Shown here in pieces: positions 1-8,057 of a DNA stretch of 15,167 nt. The first letter of the stretch is position 1, and each line of letters begins with the position of its first letter. The notes below the pieces were generated by a model that saw only the letters and a program-made list of their open reading frames with translations, made no database searches and had not been told where the DNA came from. Position numbers and translations under genes: made by a program. Location: the NCBI GenBank assembly GCA_964592965.1, contig CAZQJX010000057.1:1-15167 (forward strand). The letters are read 5' to 3'. Source of the stretch: CAZKMM01 sp964592965 (lineage in GTDB: Bacteria; RBG-13-61-14; DRUE01).

Positions 1-2
1 GA

Positions 3-2972
3 ATCAGCACCATTCAGGAGCAGGCAGAGCGTATGGCAGAGGTGATTAAAAAGCTAGGAGAGCTCACTGAATTTGAAACCACTGATTACGCAGGCAGACA
101 AAAAATCATTGACCTAAAAAGCGTGGGTAAAAAAGAGCGCCTTATGGAAGAAGCCGCCGAGCATATTGAAGAAGCGATTTTAATTATTAACCGAGAGATG
201 ATGGTTTTAAATGCTCTTGGAGCGCTGGAAAAAATCTTTGGAGAAAATCCGTTAGGGAAAAATTTAAGCAGATACCTAGATGGAATTAACTACACCCAAC
301 TCAGCAATGCCTTAAACCAGCTTCCTTCTGATGGCTCCACTCAGATAGAGCTTCAGATAAAATCCGCCCGAGGAGAAAGCAAAACCGTTGAGATATTTGC
401 TGAGGCGGTTGAAGATAAAAACCTTGCTTTAGTAATCAGAGATATTAGTGAAGCTCGTGCCCTTGAAAAGGAACTTGCCCAGCTTTTTTCTTTCCAAAAG
501 CAAATATTAACCAGCTTTCCCATTCCCATAGCTATACTGGACTCAGATGGCAGAATTAGTCTTATAAGTAAAGAAGCTGAAAGGCTTTTCGGCTACAGCC
601 TAGAAGAGATTCAAGGAAAATTTCCAGAAAATATTTTTAAAAACTTTAACCTTGCTGAATACAATCAGCAACTTCGCCAAGCCCGAGAGCAGGGCAGTTT
701 GGAAGGAAGGCTTTTTATCAGGAGTAAGGCTGGCGAAATAATTAATGTTTATCATTTCACACGGGTGATGAAAAACGATAAGGGAGAGGTCATAGGCTAT
801 ATAAGCTATCTGCAGGACCTATCAGAAAAACGGCTCTTAGAAAAGGCGGTTCAGGATAAAACCGACTTCCTTGAAATAATCACCACCAACCTAGAGATAC
901 TTTTAAAAAGTAAAAATCTGGCAAGTGCTACTGCTCAAATTCTTGAGCAGGTGCGTCAGGCAATGGATTTAGATTACATTGCCTTTGTCTTTGCCCAGCC
1001 AACTGAGCGAGGATACTATGTTGTTGATTACTTTCCAGCTTTGGGCAAAAAGCGCCTTCAGGAACGCAGAATGTTTGAGAGATTAGAGCCTGCAAAAAGA
1101 TTTATTGAAGCAGATGAAATCAGACTATACAAAGAGCAGAGCGAGATAAAACTTCCTGAAGAAGCATCCACCGATGCCCAAGAGATTTTAAAGGAGTTAA
1201 AGGAGTTCGGACTTAATTCAATAGCAAGTCTTCCTTTAAAATTCCAGTATCAGGTTGTGGGCAGGCTGTTTCTCGGACATCACGAGCGAGGATTTTTTGA
1301 TGAGGCAAAACTGGCACAGCTCAAGCCCATTTTGGAACAGCTGGCTATTGCTTTTGCTCATTATCAGCTTTATTTGGACTTGGAAAGAGAAAAAGAAAAG
1401 CTGATGAAGCGAAATCTCTTTTTGGAGCGCATCCTTGAACTTAGCTATAAAATAGACCCCTACCAAGATGAAGAGAAAATCTTTGAAAAGTTCCTTGCCC
1501 TGTTCCAAGAGGTTTTTCCCAGAGCCCATATCTGGCTGGGCTGGAAGGAGAATGAAGATTTTATCGTCAGGGCACAGAACAACCTTAAGCCTGAAATTGT
1601 TGGAGAAAAGGTTATTCTGCCTCAAAAAATAATGAGCGAGCTGGAGCAAAAACAAAAGCCAGTGTATCTGGAGCCAGATGAAGAAATTAGGGGCTTTCTT
1701 AAAGATGCTAAAAGTCTGACGCTGGCGCCCATCATCTCCGAGCAGGGAATGATGGGATTTTTGGGCATAGAATCACATCATCAGCATCCATTTACCAAAG
1801 ATGAGGAGTTTATTATTCAGCTTTTCTCAAAGCTTTTATCCATTCTTATTCCAGCTCTGCTCAGAATTCGGCAGATGGCGCTTTTGCGTAGCTTTCAGGA
1901 AAGTCTGATTGAAAACGCAGGTGCATTTATCTTTATGCTTGATGACCAAGCAAGAATTGCTCTTATTAACCGTCAGGTTGAGGAACAGCTGGGAGTGAGT
2001 AGAGAGGAAATTCTGGGAATGAGCTTAAAGGATTTCTGGGGTAAATTCATTGAGGAGATTTACGACCAAGACCAAGAAAGGCTTGGTTTTGAAAAACTGC
2101 TCCTTCGCTTGGAGCAGGGAAAAAGGCTCTCCAGCTTAAGAGCGGTTTTCAGAAATGTGCAGGGAGAGAGAAAAGAGGCGCTTTTCAATGTATCTTGGCT
2201 ACGAGATGATAGAGGGAGACTCAGAGGGATAATTGCTGTTGGACAGGATTTAGGTCCTATTCGCTTTCTAGAAGCGCAGGTGCTTCACTCAGAGAGGCTG
2301 GCAGGGCTCGGGCAGATGGCAGCGGGCATTGCCCACGAGCTAAATAATCCTCTTCAGGCAATTAACACCTACTGCGAAATGGTGAGAAGAAAAATTATGG
2401 AGCTGGGCGAGCAAGAACTGGCTGATAAGCTCGGTAAAGCAATTGAGGCGGTGGAGCGTATTCAAAGGCTGGTAAGAAATCTCACCAGTTATGCCCGACC
2501 GAGCGTGCAGGCAAAAGAAGAAATTGACCTGAGAAGGCTGGTTAATGATATCCTCCTTTTCAGCGGGTATGAGCTTCGCAGAGGTGGAGTGGAGATTGAG
2601 AATCAGGTTCCCAAAGACCTGCCCAGACTGTTTGCAGTTAAAGACCAGATTGAGCAGGTGCTAATTAACCTTCTCACCAATGCTTCCTATGCCTGCGCGG
2701 AAAAAGGCGGGGGAAAGGTAAAGGTTAAGGCAAAGGCAAAAGATAACTGGATAGAGCTGAGAGTTGAAGACAACGGAGTAGGAATTGCTCCTGAAAACTT
2801 AAGCAAAATCTTTGAGCCATTTTTCACTACCAAACCTGAAGGGAAGGGCACAGGGCTTGGTCTTAACATTGTCCAAAATATTGTGGAAAGGCATCAGGGA
2901 AAAATTAATGTCAAAAGCAAGCCTGGAGAAGGAACTGTTTTTACCATACTCTTACCTGTGAAGTCCAATTGA
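3..2972 (+). CDS. Multi-sensor PAS/GAF histidine kinase, 5' partial
   Basis: Sensor kinase that should autophosphorylate on His and pass phosphate to a response regulator not present here. The frame is open from base 3, before the first ATG at 33, and those upstream codons read as protein, so the gene starts outside the window. Numbering from the ATG at 33: residues 1-35 look like the end of a degenerate HisKA helical segment (ERMAEVIKKL then KIIDL); PAS about 40-145; PAS about 152-275; GAF-like about 278-455; GAF-like about 462-618; PAS about 620-748; a true HisKA with phospho-acceptor H768 in IAHELNNP; and a HATPase_c domain with N-box N883, G1 box DNGVG 913-917 and G2 box GKGTGLGLN 937-945. 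No membrane segment is visible, so it is probably cytoplasmic unless the missing N-terminus anchors it. The family call is firm; the signals sensed are unknown. Confidence 0.93.
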   Translation: MSTIQEQAERMAEVIKKLGELTEFETTDYAGRQKIIDLKSVGKKERLMEEAAEHIEEAILIINREMMVLNALGALEKIFGENPLGKNLSRYLDGINYTQLSNALNQLPSDGSTQIELQIKSARGESKTVEIFAEAVEDKNLALVIRDISEARALEKELAQLFSFQKQILTSFPIPIAILDSDGRISLISKEAERLFGYSLEEIQGKFPENIFKNFNLAEYNQQLRQAREQGSLEGRLFIRSKAGEIINVYHFTRVMKNDKGEVIGYISYLQDLSEKRLLEKAVQDKTDFLEIITTNLEILLKSKNLASATAQILEQVRQAMDLDYIAFVFAQPTERGYYVVDYFPALGKKRLQERRMFERLEPAKRFIEADEIRLYKEQSEIKLPEEASTDAQEILKELKEFGLNSIASLPLKFQYQVVGRLFLGHHERGFFDEAKLAQLKPILEQLAIAFAHYQLYLDLEREKEKLMKRNLFLERILELSYKIDPYQDEEKIFEKFLALFQEVFPRAHIWLGWKENEDFIVRAQNNLKPEIVGEKVILPQKIMSELEQKQKPVYLEPDEEIRGFLKDAKSLTLAPIISEQGMMGFLGIESHHQHPFTKDEEFIIQLFSKLLSILIPALLRIRQMALLRSFQESLIENAGAFIFMLDDQARIALINRQVEEQLGVSREEILGMSLKDFWGKFIEEIYDQDQERLGFEKLLLRLEQGKRLSSLRAVFRNVQGERKEALFNVSWLRDDRGRLRGIIAVGQDLGPIRFLEAQVLHSERLAGLGQMAAGIAHELNNPLQAINTYCEMVRRKIMELGEQELADKLGKAIEAVERIQRLVRNLTSYARPSVQAKEEIDLRRLVNDILLFSGYELRRGGVEIENQVPKDLPRLFAVKDQIEQVLINLLTNASYACAEKGGGKVKVKAKAKDNWIELRVEDNGVGIAPENLSKIFEPFFTTKPEGKGTGLGLNIVQNIVERHQGKINVKSKPGEGTVFTILLPVKSN

Positions 2973-2974
2973 GT

Positions 2975-4489
2975 ATGCGTGTGGGTGAAAAAACATTCTG
3001 GCTCACTTTGGTGGTTTTTTTTGCTTTTGCTTTAACAGTTTTTCGGCTGGCTTTTATAGGAAAAATTCCTATAAGCCCAGATGAAGCTTACTACTGGAGC
3101 TGGTCGCAAAAACCAGCCATAGCCTATTTTGACCAGCCCGGTATAGTTGCTTGGATTAACTGGATTTTTAATCACCTGCCCAATGCTCCTAATGAGTTCA
3201 CAGTCAGACTGCCTGCTGTTCTGCTTATGTTCCTCACCACTTTGCTTTCCTTTTTTGCCTATTTTGAGCTTTTTGGCTCAGCAAAACAATCTGCTTTTTT
3301 TGCCATAAGTTTAAATTGCGTGCCGATTTATTTTTTCTCTGGCTTGGTAATGATTCACGATACCGTGCTTGTTTTCTTTTTGAGTGGATTTTACTATTTT
3401 TTCTTTCGCACCATAAAAAATCCCACCACCAAAACCTGGCTGGGAACAGGGGTATTTTTGCTTTTAAGCTTATATTCAAAATTGAATACCGCTCTTGTTG
3501 GATTTTGCCTTGCTTTATATCTGCTTTTTACTGAAAAAGGAAGAGATATGCTCAAAAAGCCAGGAGTGTGGCTGGCTGGTGCTTTAAACATTATAGGGTT
3601 TTTGCCTGTAATTATCTGGAACATAAAACTTGGCTTTCCTCATCTTGTTGCCATTCGCCAGCTTACTTCTGCCCCGCATCTTAGTTCGCTTGAGAGATTT
3701 AGTAAATGTCTGAAGTTTATCGGCTCGCAGTTTGGCGTGCTTTTTCCTCTCATTGCTCTGGGCGTGCTCTGGGCTTGCGGGGCTGGTCTTAAAAAATTGA
3801 AAAAAGAAAAAGATGAAAAACTGCTCGCCCTAGCTTTTCTCTCCTTCCCTATCTTCGCTTATTTCTTCATTCAATCCTTTCGGAGCGGTGTTTTTGGAAA
3901 CTGGACACTGGTCGGGATTTTTCCCCTGCTCGTTCTTTTCTGCCAGCAAAGCTTTTCTGAATCAAAAAGCAAAATTCTCTCTCCCAGATATTTCTTTGTT
4001 GCCAATGCCCTCAGCCTTATTTTATGCCTGCTTTTGGTGGTAGAGATAAGGTATCGGTCTTTGCGAGCTTATTCGTGGAAGATAAAAGAAAAATATCATT
4101 TAGCCCGACCGCTTGACTGGCGCCTTGACCAAGAGCTGGAAGGCTGGAAAGAACTCTGCCAGAAAATTGAACGATACCGAGAAAAAAACGAGGAGCTTTC
4201 CACCAGAAGATACCAAACCGCAAGCATAGCTATGTTCTGTCTTCCCGACCATCCTGTTCCTGTTGTAATCAGCGCAGGGCATAAAAAGAGCCAATTTAAT
4301 CTCTGGCGAAGCCCAGAGGAATTAAAAGGAAAAACCGCAATATATTTTGATGTCCGACCAATGCCCGAAAAGGTAAAAAGATGTTTTTCAAAGCTCATAG
4401 CACTTGATGAGCCAATGATAATCTTTAGACAAAACTATCCAATTAAACGCTTTTACATATACCGTGCTATTGACTATCATCAACAATAA
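2975..4489 (+). CDS. GT39/PMT-like polytopic glycosyltransferase
   Basis: Integral membrane glycosyltransferase of the ArnT/PMT type, expected to move a sugar from a polyprenyl-phosphate donor onto an acceptor on the outer face of the inner membrane. The diagnostic site is near the N-terminus: SPDEAYYWSWSQ (D36, E37 counting from the ATG at 2975), where the acidic pair is the catalytic/metal position in the family, followed by AYFDQPGIVAWI. Many hydrophobic segments follow up to about residue 360, then a soluble C-terminal tail. About 504 residues is normal for the family. The kinase stop (2970-2972) lies between a possible TTG start at 2969 (TTGA overlap) and the ATG at 2975; I chose ATG, but the two differ by only two residues. 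Neither has a clear Shine-Dalgarno site, so expression probably depends on coupling to the kinase gene. The acceptor (lipid A, protein or glycan) cannot be read from sequence. Confidence 0.88.
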   Translation: MRVGEKTFWLTLVVFFAFALTVFRLAFIGKIPISPDEAYYWSWSQKPAIAYFDQPGIVAWINWIFNHLPNAPNEFTVRLPAVLLMFLTTLLSFFAYFELFGSAKQSAFFAISLNCVPIYFFSGLVMIHDTVLVFFLSGFYYFFFRTIKNPTTKTWLGTGVFLLLSLYSKLNTALVGFCLALYLLFTEKGRDMLKKPGVWLAGALNIIGFLPVIIWNIKLGFPHLVAIRQLTSAPHLSSLERFSKCLKFIGSQFGVLFPLIALGVLWACGAGLKKLKKEKDEKLLALAFLSFPIFAYFFIQSFRSGVFGNWTLVGIFPLLVLFCQQSFSESKSKILSPRYFFVANALSLILCLLLVVEIRYRSLRAYSWKIKEKYHLARPLDWRLDQELEGWKELCQKIERYREKNEELSTRRYQTASIAMFCLPDHPVPVVISAGHKKSQFNLWRSPEELKGKTAIYFDVRPMPEKVKRCFSKLIALDEPMIIFRQNYPIKRFYIYRAIDYHQQ

Positions 4490-4497
4490 ATTTCACT

Positions 4498-4527
4498 TTG
4501 ACACCAAACCGCTTTAAAGCTTAAAAT
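4498..4527 (+). promoter_or_regulatory. Sigma70-type promoter of the PilZ-Hsp70 operon
   Basis: A perfect -35 hexamer TTGACA (4498-4503) is followed after 18 bases by TAAAAT (4522-4527), five of six matches to TATAAT. The predicted start is near 4534, giving a leader of only about 13 bases before the ATG at 4547. The spacer holds the perfect palindrome GCTTTAAAGC (4511-4520), which could be an operator. No heat-shock CIRCE element is seen. Confidence 0.65.
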
Positions 4528-4546
4528 AAAAGCAGAAAGGGAAGCT

Positions 4547-5260
4547 ATGGGCAGAAGGGAATTATTAAGAATTGAAAGCGAGATAGAAGTTCATTTTAAA
4601 ACTTTTAACCAGTTTTATAAGGAATACACAAAAAACATTTCCAAAGGAGGAATTTTTATCAAAACCGAAAATCCACTCCCTCCCCAGACCGCTATTGAAA
4701 TTAAACTTTTTCTTCCTGATGAGCCTGAGCCTTTGGAAGCAGTGGGAGAGGTGGTGCATATTATTGAGCCAGAGCTTGCCCGAGAAAAGGGCTGGGATGC
4801 TGGAATGGGCGTGCAGTTTGTTGATTTTGAAGAAACTATGCAGGCAAAGCTGGAAAAATACATTAACAAGCGCCTGAAAGAAAACCCCCATCTTTTGCAA
4901 GATAGAAGAAAACATCCCCGAGCAAGCATCAGAATGAAGGTGCGCTTTCCCGATCTATCAACTCTTTTGGAAAAATATGCTAAAGATATAAGTCAGGGCG
5001 GAATCTTTATTCCCACCAATGACCCCAAGCCTGTGGGAACCGTGATGAATCTTACCTTAATTCATCCAGATACCGGCGAAGAAGTAGAGGTGCAAGGAGA
5101 AGTGGTGAGAGTGGTCACAGAAAAAGATGTGTTTGAAAACAAGGAGAAAAAGCTCACTCCCGGAATGGGAATAAAATTCATCAACCTCACTCCCGAGCAG
5201 GAGCTGGCTCTGGAGAGATTTTTAGCGGTAGAATACCCGCTTGACATAGAGGAAAAATGA
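4547..5260 (+). CDS. Tandem PilZ domain protein, predicted c-di-GMP binder
   Basis: Two PilZ domains in a row and almost nothing else. Domain 1 covers about residues 3-110, domain 2 about 118-235. Each has both halves of the c-di-GMP signature: RELLR (R4, R8) with NISKGG (30-35), and RKHPR (R121, R125) with DISQGG (147-152). Both domains should therefore bind cyclic di-GMP. The sequence style (GGIFI after the motif, then GEVV, then GMGV/GMGI) matches the PilZ paralogue family TIGR02266 best known from Myxococcus. It is soluble, with no enzymatic domain, so it probably works as an adaptor or receptor. It is first in an operon with its own promoter, and its stop overlaps the Hsp70 start (ATGA), suggesting translational coupling and a shared task. 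The ATG at 4547 follows a purine-rich AAAGGGAAG stretch. Direct action on Hsp70 is my inference. Confidence 0.92.
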   Translation: MGRRELLRIESEIEVHFKTFNQFYKEYTKNISKGGIFIKTENPLPPQTAIEIKLFLPDEPEPLEAVGEVVHIIEPELAREKGWDAGMGVQFVDFEETMQAKLEKYINKRLKENPHLLQDRRKHPRASIRMKVRFPDLSTLLEKYAKDISQGGIFIPTNDPKPVGTVMNLTLIHPDTGEEVEVQGEVVRVVTEKDVFENKEKKLTPGMGIKFINLTPEQELALERFLAVEYPLDIEEK

Positions 5261-6759
5261 AAATCATCGGAATTGACCTTGGCACCACCAACACCTGCGC
5301 CTCTATTGTGGAGAAGGGACAGCCTAAAATCATTCCTTCCAGCAAAGGCTATCTTACTATTCCCAGTGTGGTTAGTTTCACGCCCGATGATGAGCTACTT
5401 GTCGGATACGATGCGGTCAGGCAGTCTTTAACCAATCCAGAAAATACCATTCAGGGCTCAAAAAGGCTTTTGGGAAGAAAATATAAAGACTGGATTGTTC
5501 AGAAGGTAAAAGAAAGCTATTACTACAAGGTCATTGAGGGAAGAAGTGGAGAGGTTGAAGTTTTAGGCAATAACCGTCCCTTTACCATTCCCGAGGTAAG
5601 CGCGCTTATTCTCAACTATATCCGCAAGGTTGCTGAGGATTATCTAAAGGACGATGAAATCAAGGCGGTGATAACTGTTCCCGCCTATTTCAATGACCGA
5701 CAGCGCTCTGCTGTAAGAAAAGCTGGGCAGATGGCTGGATTAGAGGTGGTAAGAATAATCAACGAGCCTACTGCCGCTGCCCTTGCCTATGGCTATCGCA
5801 AGGGAGAAGAAAAAAATATAGTTATCTATGACCTTGGCGGTGGAACATTTGATGTCACGGTTATGAGCATAGAGGAGAAGGTGTATCAGGTTTTAAGCAC
5901 CGCAGGAGATACTTTCCTAGGCGGTGTGGACTTTGATAATCGGATTGTTGAATACCTTGCTGAAAAGTTTGAGCGAGAAACAGGTATTGACCTTTCTACC
6001 GACCCAGTGGCGCTCCAGCGCCTTCGCATCGCCGCCGAAGAAGCAAAAAAGGAATTAAGCATAAGAAGAGAAGCAGAGATAAAACTCCCCTTTATCGCCC
6101 GTGGTCCTGAAGGTCCTATTAATCTTGAATACATTCTCACCAGAGATGAGCTGGAAATGCTCACCGAGCCTTTGGTGGATAAAACTCTGGATATCTGCCA
6201 GCTTGCGCTTGATGATGCTGGTCTTACGCCGGATCAAGTTGACGAGGTTGTGCTGGTAGGCGGACAAACCCGAATGCCTTTGGTTTGGGAAAAAATCAAA
6301 TCTTATTTTGGCAAACCGCCATCAAAAGGCGTGCATCCAGATGAAGTGGTGGCAATGGGCGCCGCTATTATGGCAGATATCATCACTCGAGGCGAGACCG
6401 GCGTTCTGCTTTTAGATGTTGTGCCCCTCTCCATAGGGCTTGCCCTACCTGATGGAAGGTTTAAGGTGATTATACCTAAAAACACCACTGTGCCGGTGAA
6501 AAAGAAGCAGATTTTTACAACTCATAAAGATAATCAAACATCGGTTCGGCTGGTGATTATGCAAGGAGAAAGCCCAAGAGCTGAAGATAATGAGCTTTTG
6601 AGTGTGGTCTCATTTACCGGACTTACGCCCAGACCCAAAGGAGAAGTGAAAATTGAAGTGACCTTTTCTGTGGATACAGAAGGAATACTCACAGTTTCCG
6701 CCCGTGACCTTGCGAGCGGAAAATCCATCAAAACCCAAATTTCTTCCCAGCTGGAATAA
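5257..6759 (+). CDS. Lidless Hsp70 (DnaK-like) chaperone
   Basis: ATP-dependent chaperone of the Hsp70 family. The nucleotide-binding domain spans about residues 1-382 and looks active: phosphate loop GIDLGTTNT (5-13), K69 (matching DnaK K70), NEPTAAA (169-175, E170), DLGGGTFDV (192-200, T197) and VGGQTRMP (334-341). The interdomain linker VLLLDV (383-388) is intact, followed by a substrate-binding beta domain to the end. The protein stops at 500 residues, exactly where DnaK's roughly 100-residue helical lid should begin, so it lacks the lid and the acidic tail. No DnaJ or GrpE gene is nearby, so this is more likely a specialised paralogue than the housekeeping DnaK. Its ATG overlaps the PilZ stop, with AGAGGA just upstream. 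Lidless Hsp70s exist naturally, but the stop lies only 9 bases before a foreign-looking cassette, so loss of the 3' end is also possible. Confidence 0.92.
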   Translation: MKIIGIDLGTTNTCASIVEKGQPKIIPSSKGYLTIPSVVSFTPDDELLVGYDAVRQSLTNPENTIQGSKRLLGRKYKDWIVQKVKESYYYKVIEGRSGEVEVLGNNRPFTIPEVSALILNYIRKVAEDYLKDDEIKAVITVPAYFNDRQRSAVRKAGQMAGLEVVRIINEPTAAALAYGYRKGEEKNIVIYDLGGGTFDVTVMSIEEKVYQVLSTAGDTFLGGVDFDNRIVEYLAEKFERETGIDLSTDPVALQRLRIAAEEAKKELSIRREAEIKLPFIARGPEGPINLEYILTRDELEMLTEPLVDKTLDICQLALDDAGLTPDQVDEVVLVGGQTRMPLVWEKIKSYFGKPPSKGVHPDEVVAMGAAIMADIITRGETGVLLLDVVPLSIGLALPDGRFKVIIPKNTTVPVKKKQIFTTHKDNQTSVRLVIMQGESPRAEDNELLSVVSFTGLTPRPKGEVKIEVTFSVDTEGILTVSARDLASGKSIKTQISSQLE

Positions 6760-6768
6760 ATCTGCAAA

Positions 6769-8052
6769 ATGAAAAACAAGCAATTAAAATTTTGGGAAAA
6801 TAATAAAAAAATTGACTATGCTGAGACTATTCCTTTGCAAAATTCATCAAAAAAAATCCCTATTCTTTTTAGAAATACAATACCAGAAATACCTTCTACT
6901 ACCTACGGAACTTTCGCTATTTATAAATATCCTGCAAAATTTATCCCTCAAGTAATAGCCTATGTACTAAAGGAATATGCCAAAAAAGGAATGAAAATTT
7001 TTGACCCTTTTGCCGGGTATGGAATGGTTGGAATTACCGCAAGAATTTACGGATATGATTATGAACTTTGGGATTTAAATCCGATGTTAGATATAATCCA
7101 TTCAACCGCCATAATGAAAAAACCCAAAATAGACATTGTTAATTTAATGAAAGAAATTAAAAATTCTGAAAAAGAGTTTATCCCCCAATGGTCTAATTTA
7201 ACCTATTGGTTTCCTGAGGAGTTCATTCCTATTCTCTCAAAGGTGTGGGGATTTGTTCATTCATTAAAAAATGACAAAAAGTATATAATTTTAATCCCAT
7301 TGTTAAAAACAACAAGATATTTTTCTTACAGCGACGAGAAAGTTCATAAACTTTATAAATCAAAATATTCCCGAAACAAAATAAAAGAACTATTAAACAA
7401 AGATTGGAAATCCCTGTTTTTCCATTTATTGGAAAAAGAAATCTGCCTTCTTTTAAAGAAAATTTGGGAATATCAAGCTCTTAAACCTCAAAAAGTTAAC
7501 TTTACTATTAATGCAGGAATAGATAGTTTAGAAACAGATTTAAAAAATGAAGTAAACATTCTTATTACATCACCTCCTTATTTGCAAGCACAAGAATATA
7601 TTAGGTCAACAAAACTTGAACTATTTTGGCTAGGATATAGTGAATCCTATATAAAAGAGTTAAATAAAAAAGAAATCCCTTATAGAAATGTCCCTAAAAT
7701 AAAAATATTTTCAGAAAAATATTATAAATATAAGAACCATATCAAAGAAGAGCATCTTTCCAAATTATATGATAGATATTTTAATGCAATATTAAATATT
7801 TTTGCCAAACTTGGAGAAAAAGTAACAAATTATATGTGCATTTTTGTTGGACCTGCAAAAATTAGAAATCTTTCCATACCAATAGACGATATAATTATTG
7901 AACATCTATCACATTTTGGTTGGAAGCATGAAGTAACTTTTATAGACAAAATAGTATCAAGAGTAATGTTTGAATCTAAAATTAATCCCGCATCTGGTCT
8001 CAAAGACAGTAGAATCAAAACTGAGCATCTTATTATATTAAAAAGAAACTAA
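6769..8052 (+). CDS. DNA methyltransferase, N4-cytosine or N6-adenine, type II R-M
   Basis: Amino-methyltransferase that would modify the exocyclic amine of A or C at a short recognition site. Motif X-like YPAKFIPQ comes first, then the SAM-binding motif I DPFAGYG (79-85), then about 180 residues likely including target recognition, then the catalytic TSPPY (267-271). SPPY is most typical of N4-cytosine enzymes but also occurs in N6-adenine ones. The order X-I-(spacer)-IV resembles the alpha arrangement. TSPPY is followed by LQAQEYIRSTKLELFWLG, which fits a conserved region after motif IV. The gene is very AT-rich: I count 10 G/C in the 60 bases at 7681-7740, against 32 of 60 at 5281-5340 in the Hsp70 gene. 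No Shine-Dalgarno site precedes the ATG. It is followed after 5 bases by the endonuclease candidate. The recognition sequence cannot be inferred. Confidence 0.87.
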   Translation: MKNKQLKFWENNKKIDYAETIPLQNSSKKIPILFRNTIPEIPSTTYGTFAIYKYPAKFIPQVIAYVLKEYAKKGMKIFDPFAGYGMVGITARIYGYDYELWDLNPMLDIIHSTAIMKKPKIDIVNLMKEIKNSEKEFIPQWSNLTYWFPEEFIPILSKVWGFVHSLKNDKKYIILIPLLKTTRYFSYSDEKVHKLYKSKYSRNKIKELLNKDWKSLFFHLLEKEICLLLKKIWEYQALKPQKVNFTINAGIDSLETDLKNEVNILITSPPYLQAQEYIRSTKLELFWLGYSESYIKELNKKEIPYRNVPKIKIFSEKYYKYKNHIKEEHLSKLYDRYFNAILNIFAKLGEKVTNYMCIFVGPAKIRNLSIPIDDIIIEHLSHFGWKHEVTFIDKIVSRVMFESKINPASGLKDSRIKTEHLIILKRN

Positions 8053-8057
8053 ATAAA

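Noticed and set aside
1236..1655. 139-codon reverse open frame within the kinase gene
   Set aside because: It is antisense to conserved GAF coding sequence and has no ribosome binding site or recognisable domain.
3054..3074. 9-bp inverted repeat TTATAGGAA/TTCCTATAA with a three-base loop early in the GT39 gene
   Set aside because: It falls within codons for a conserved N-terminal segment (FIGKIPIS) and has no terminator T-run; probably chance, though a translation-slowing hairpin is possible.
6757..6771. Readthrough fusion of Hsp70 and methyltransferase, since both are in the same frame
   Set aside because: A normal TAA separates them, no recoding signal is visible, and shared frame has a one in three chance.
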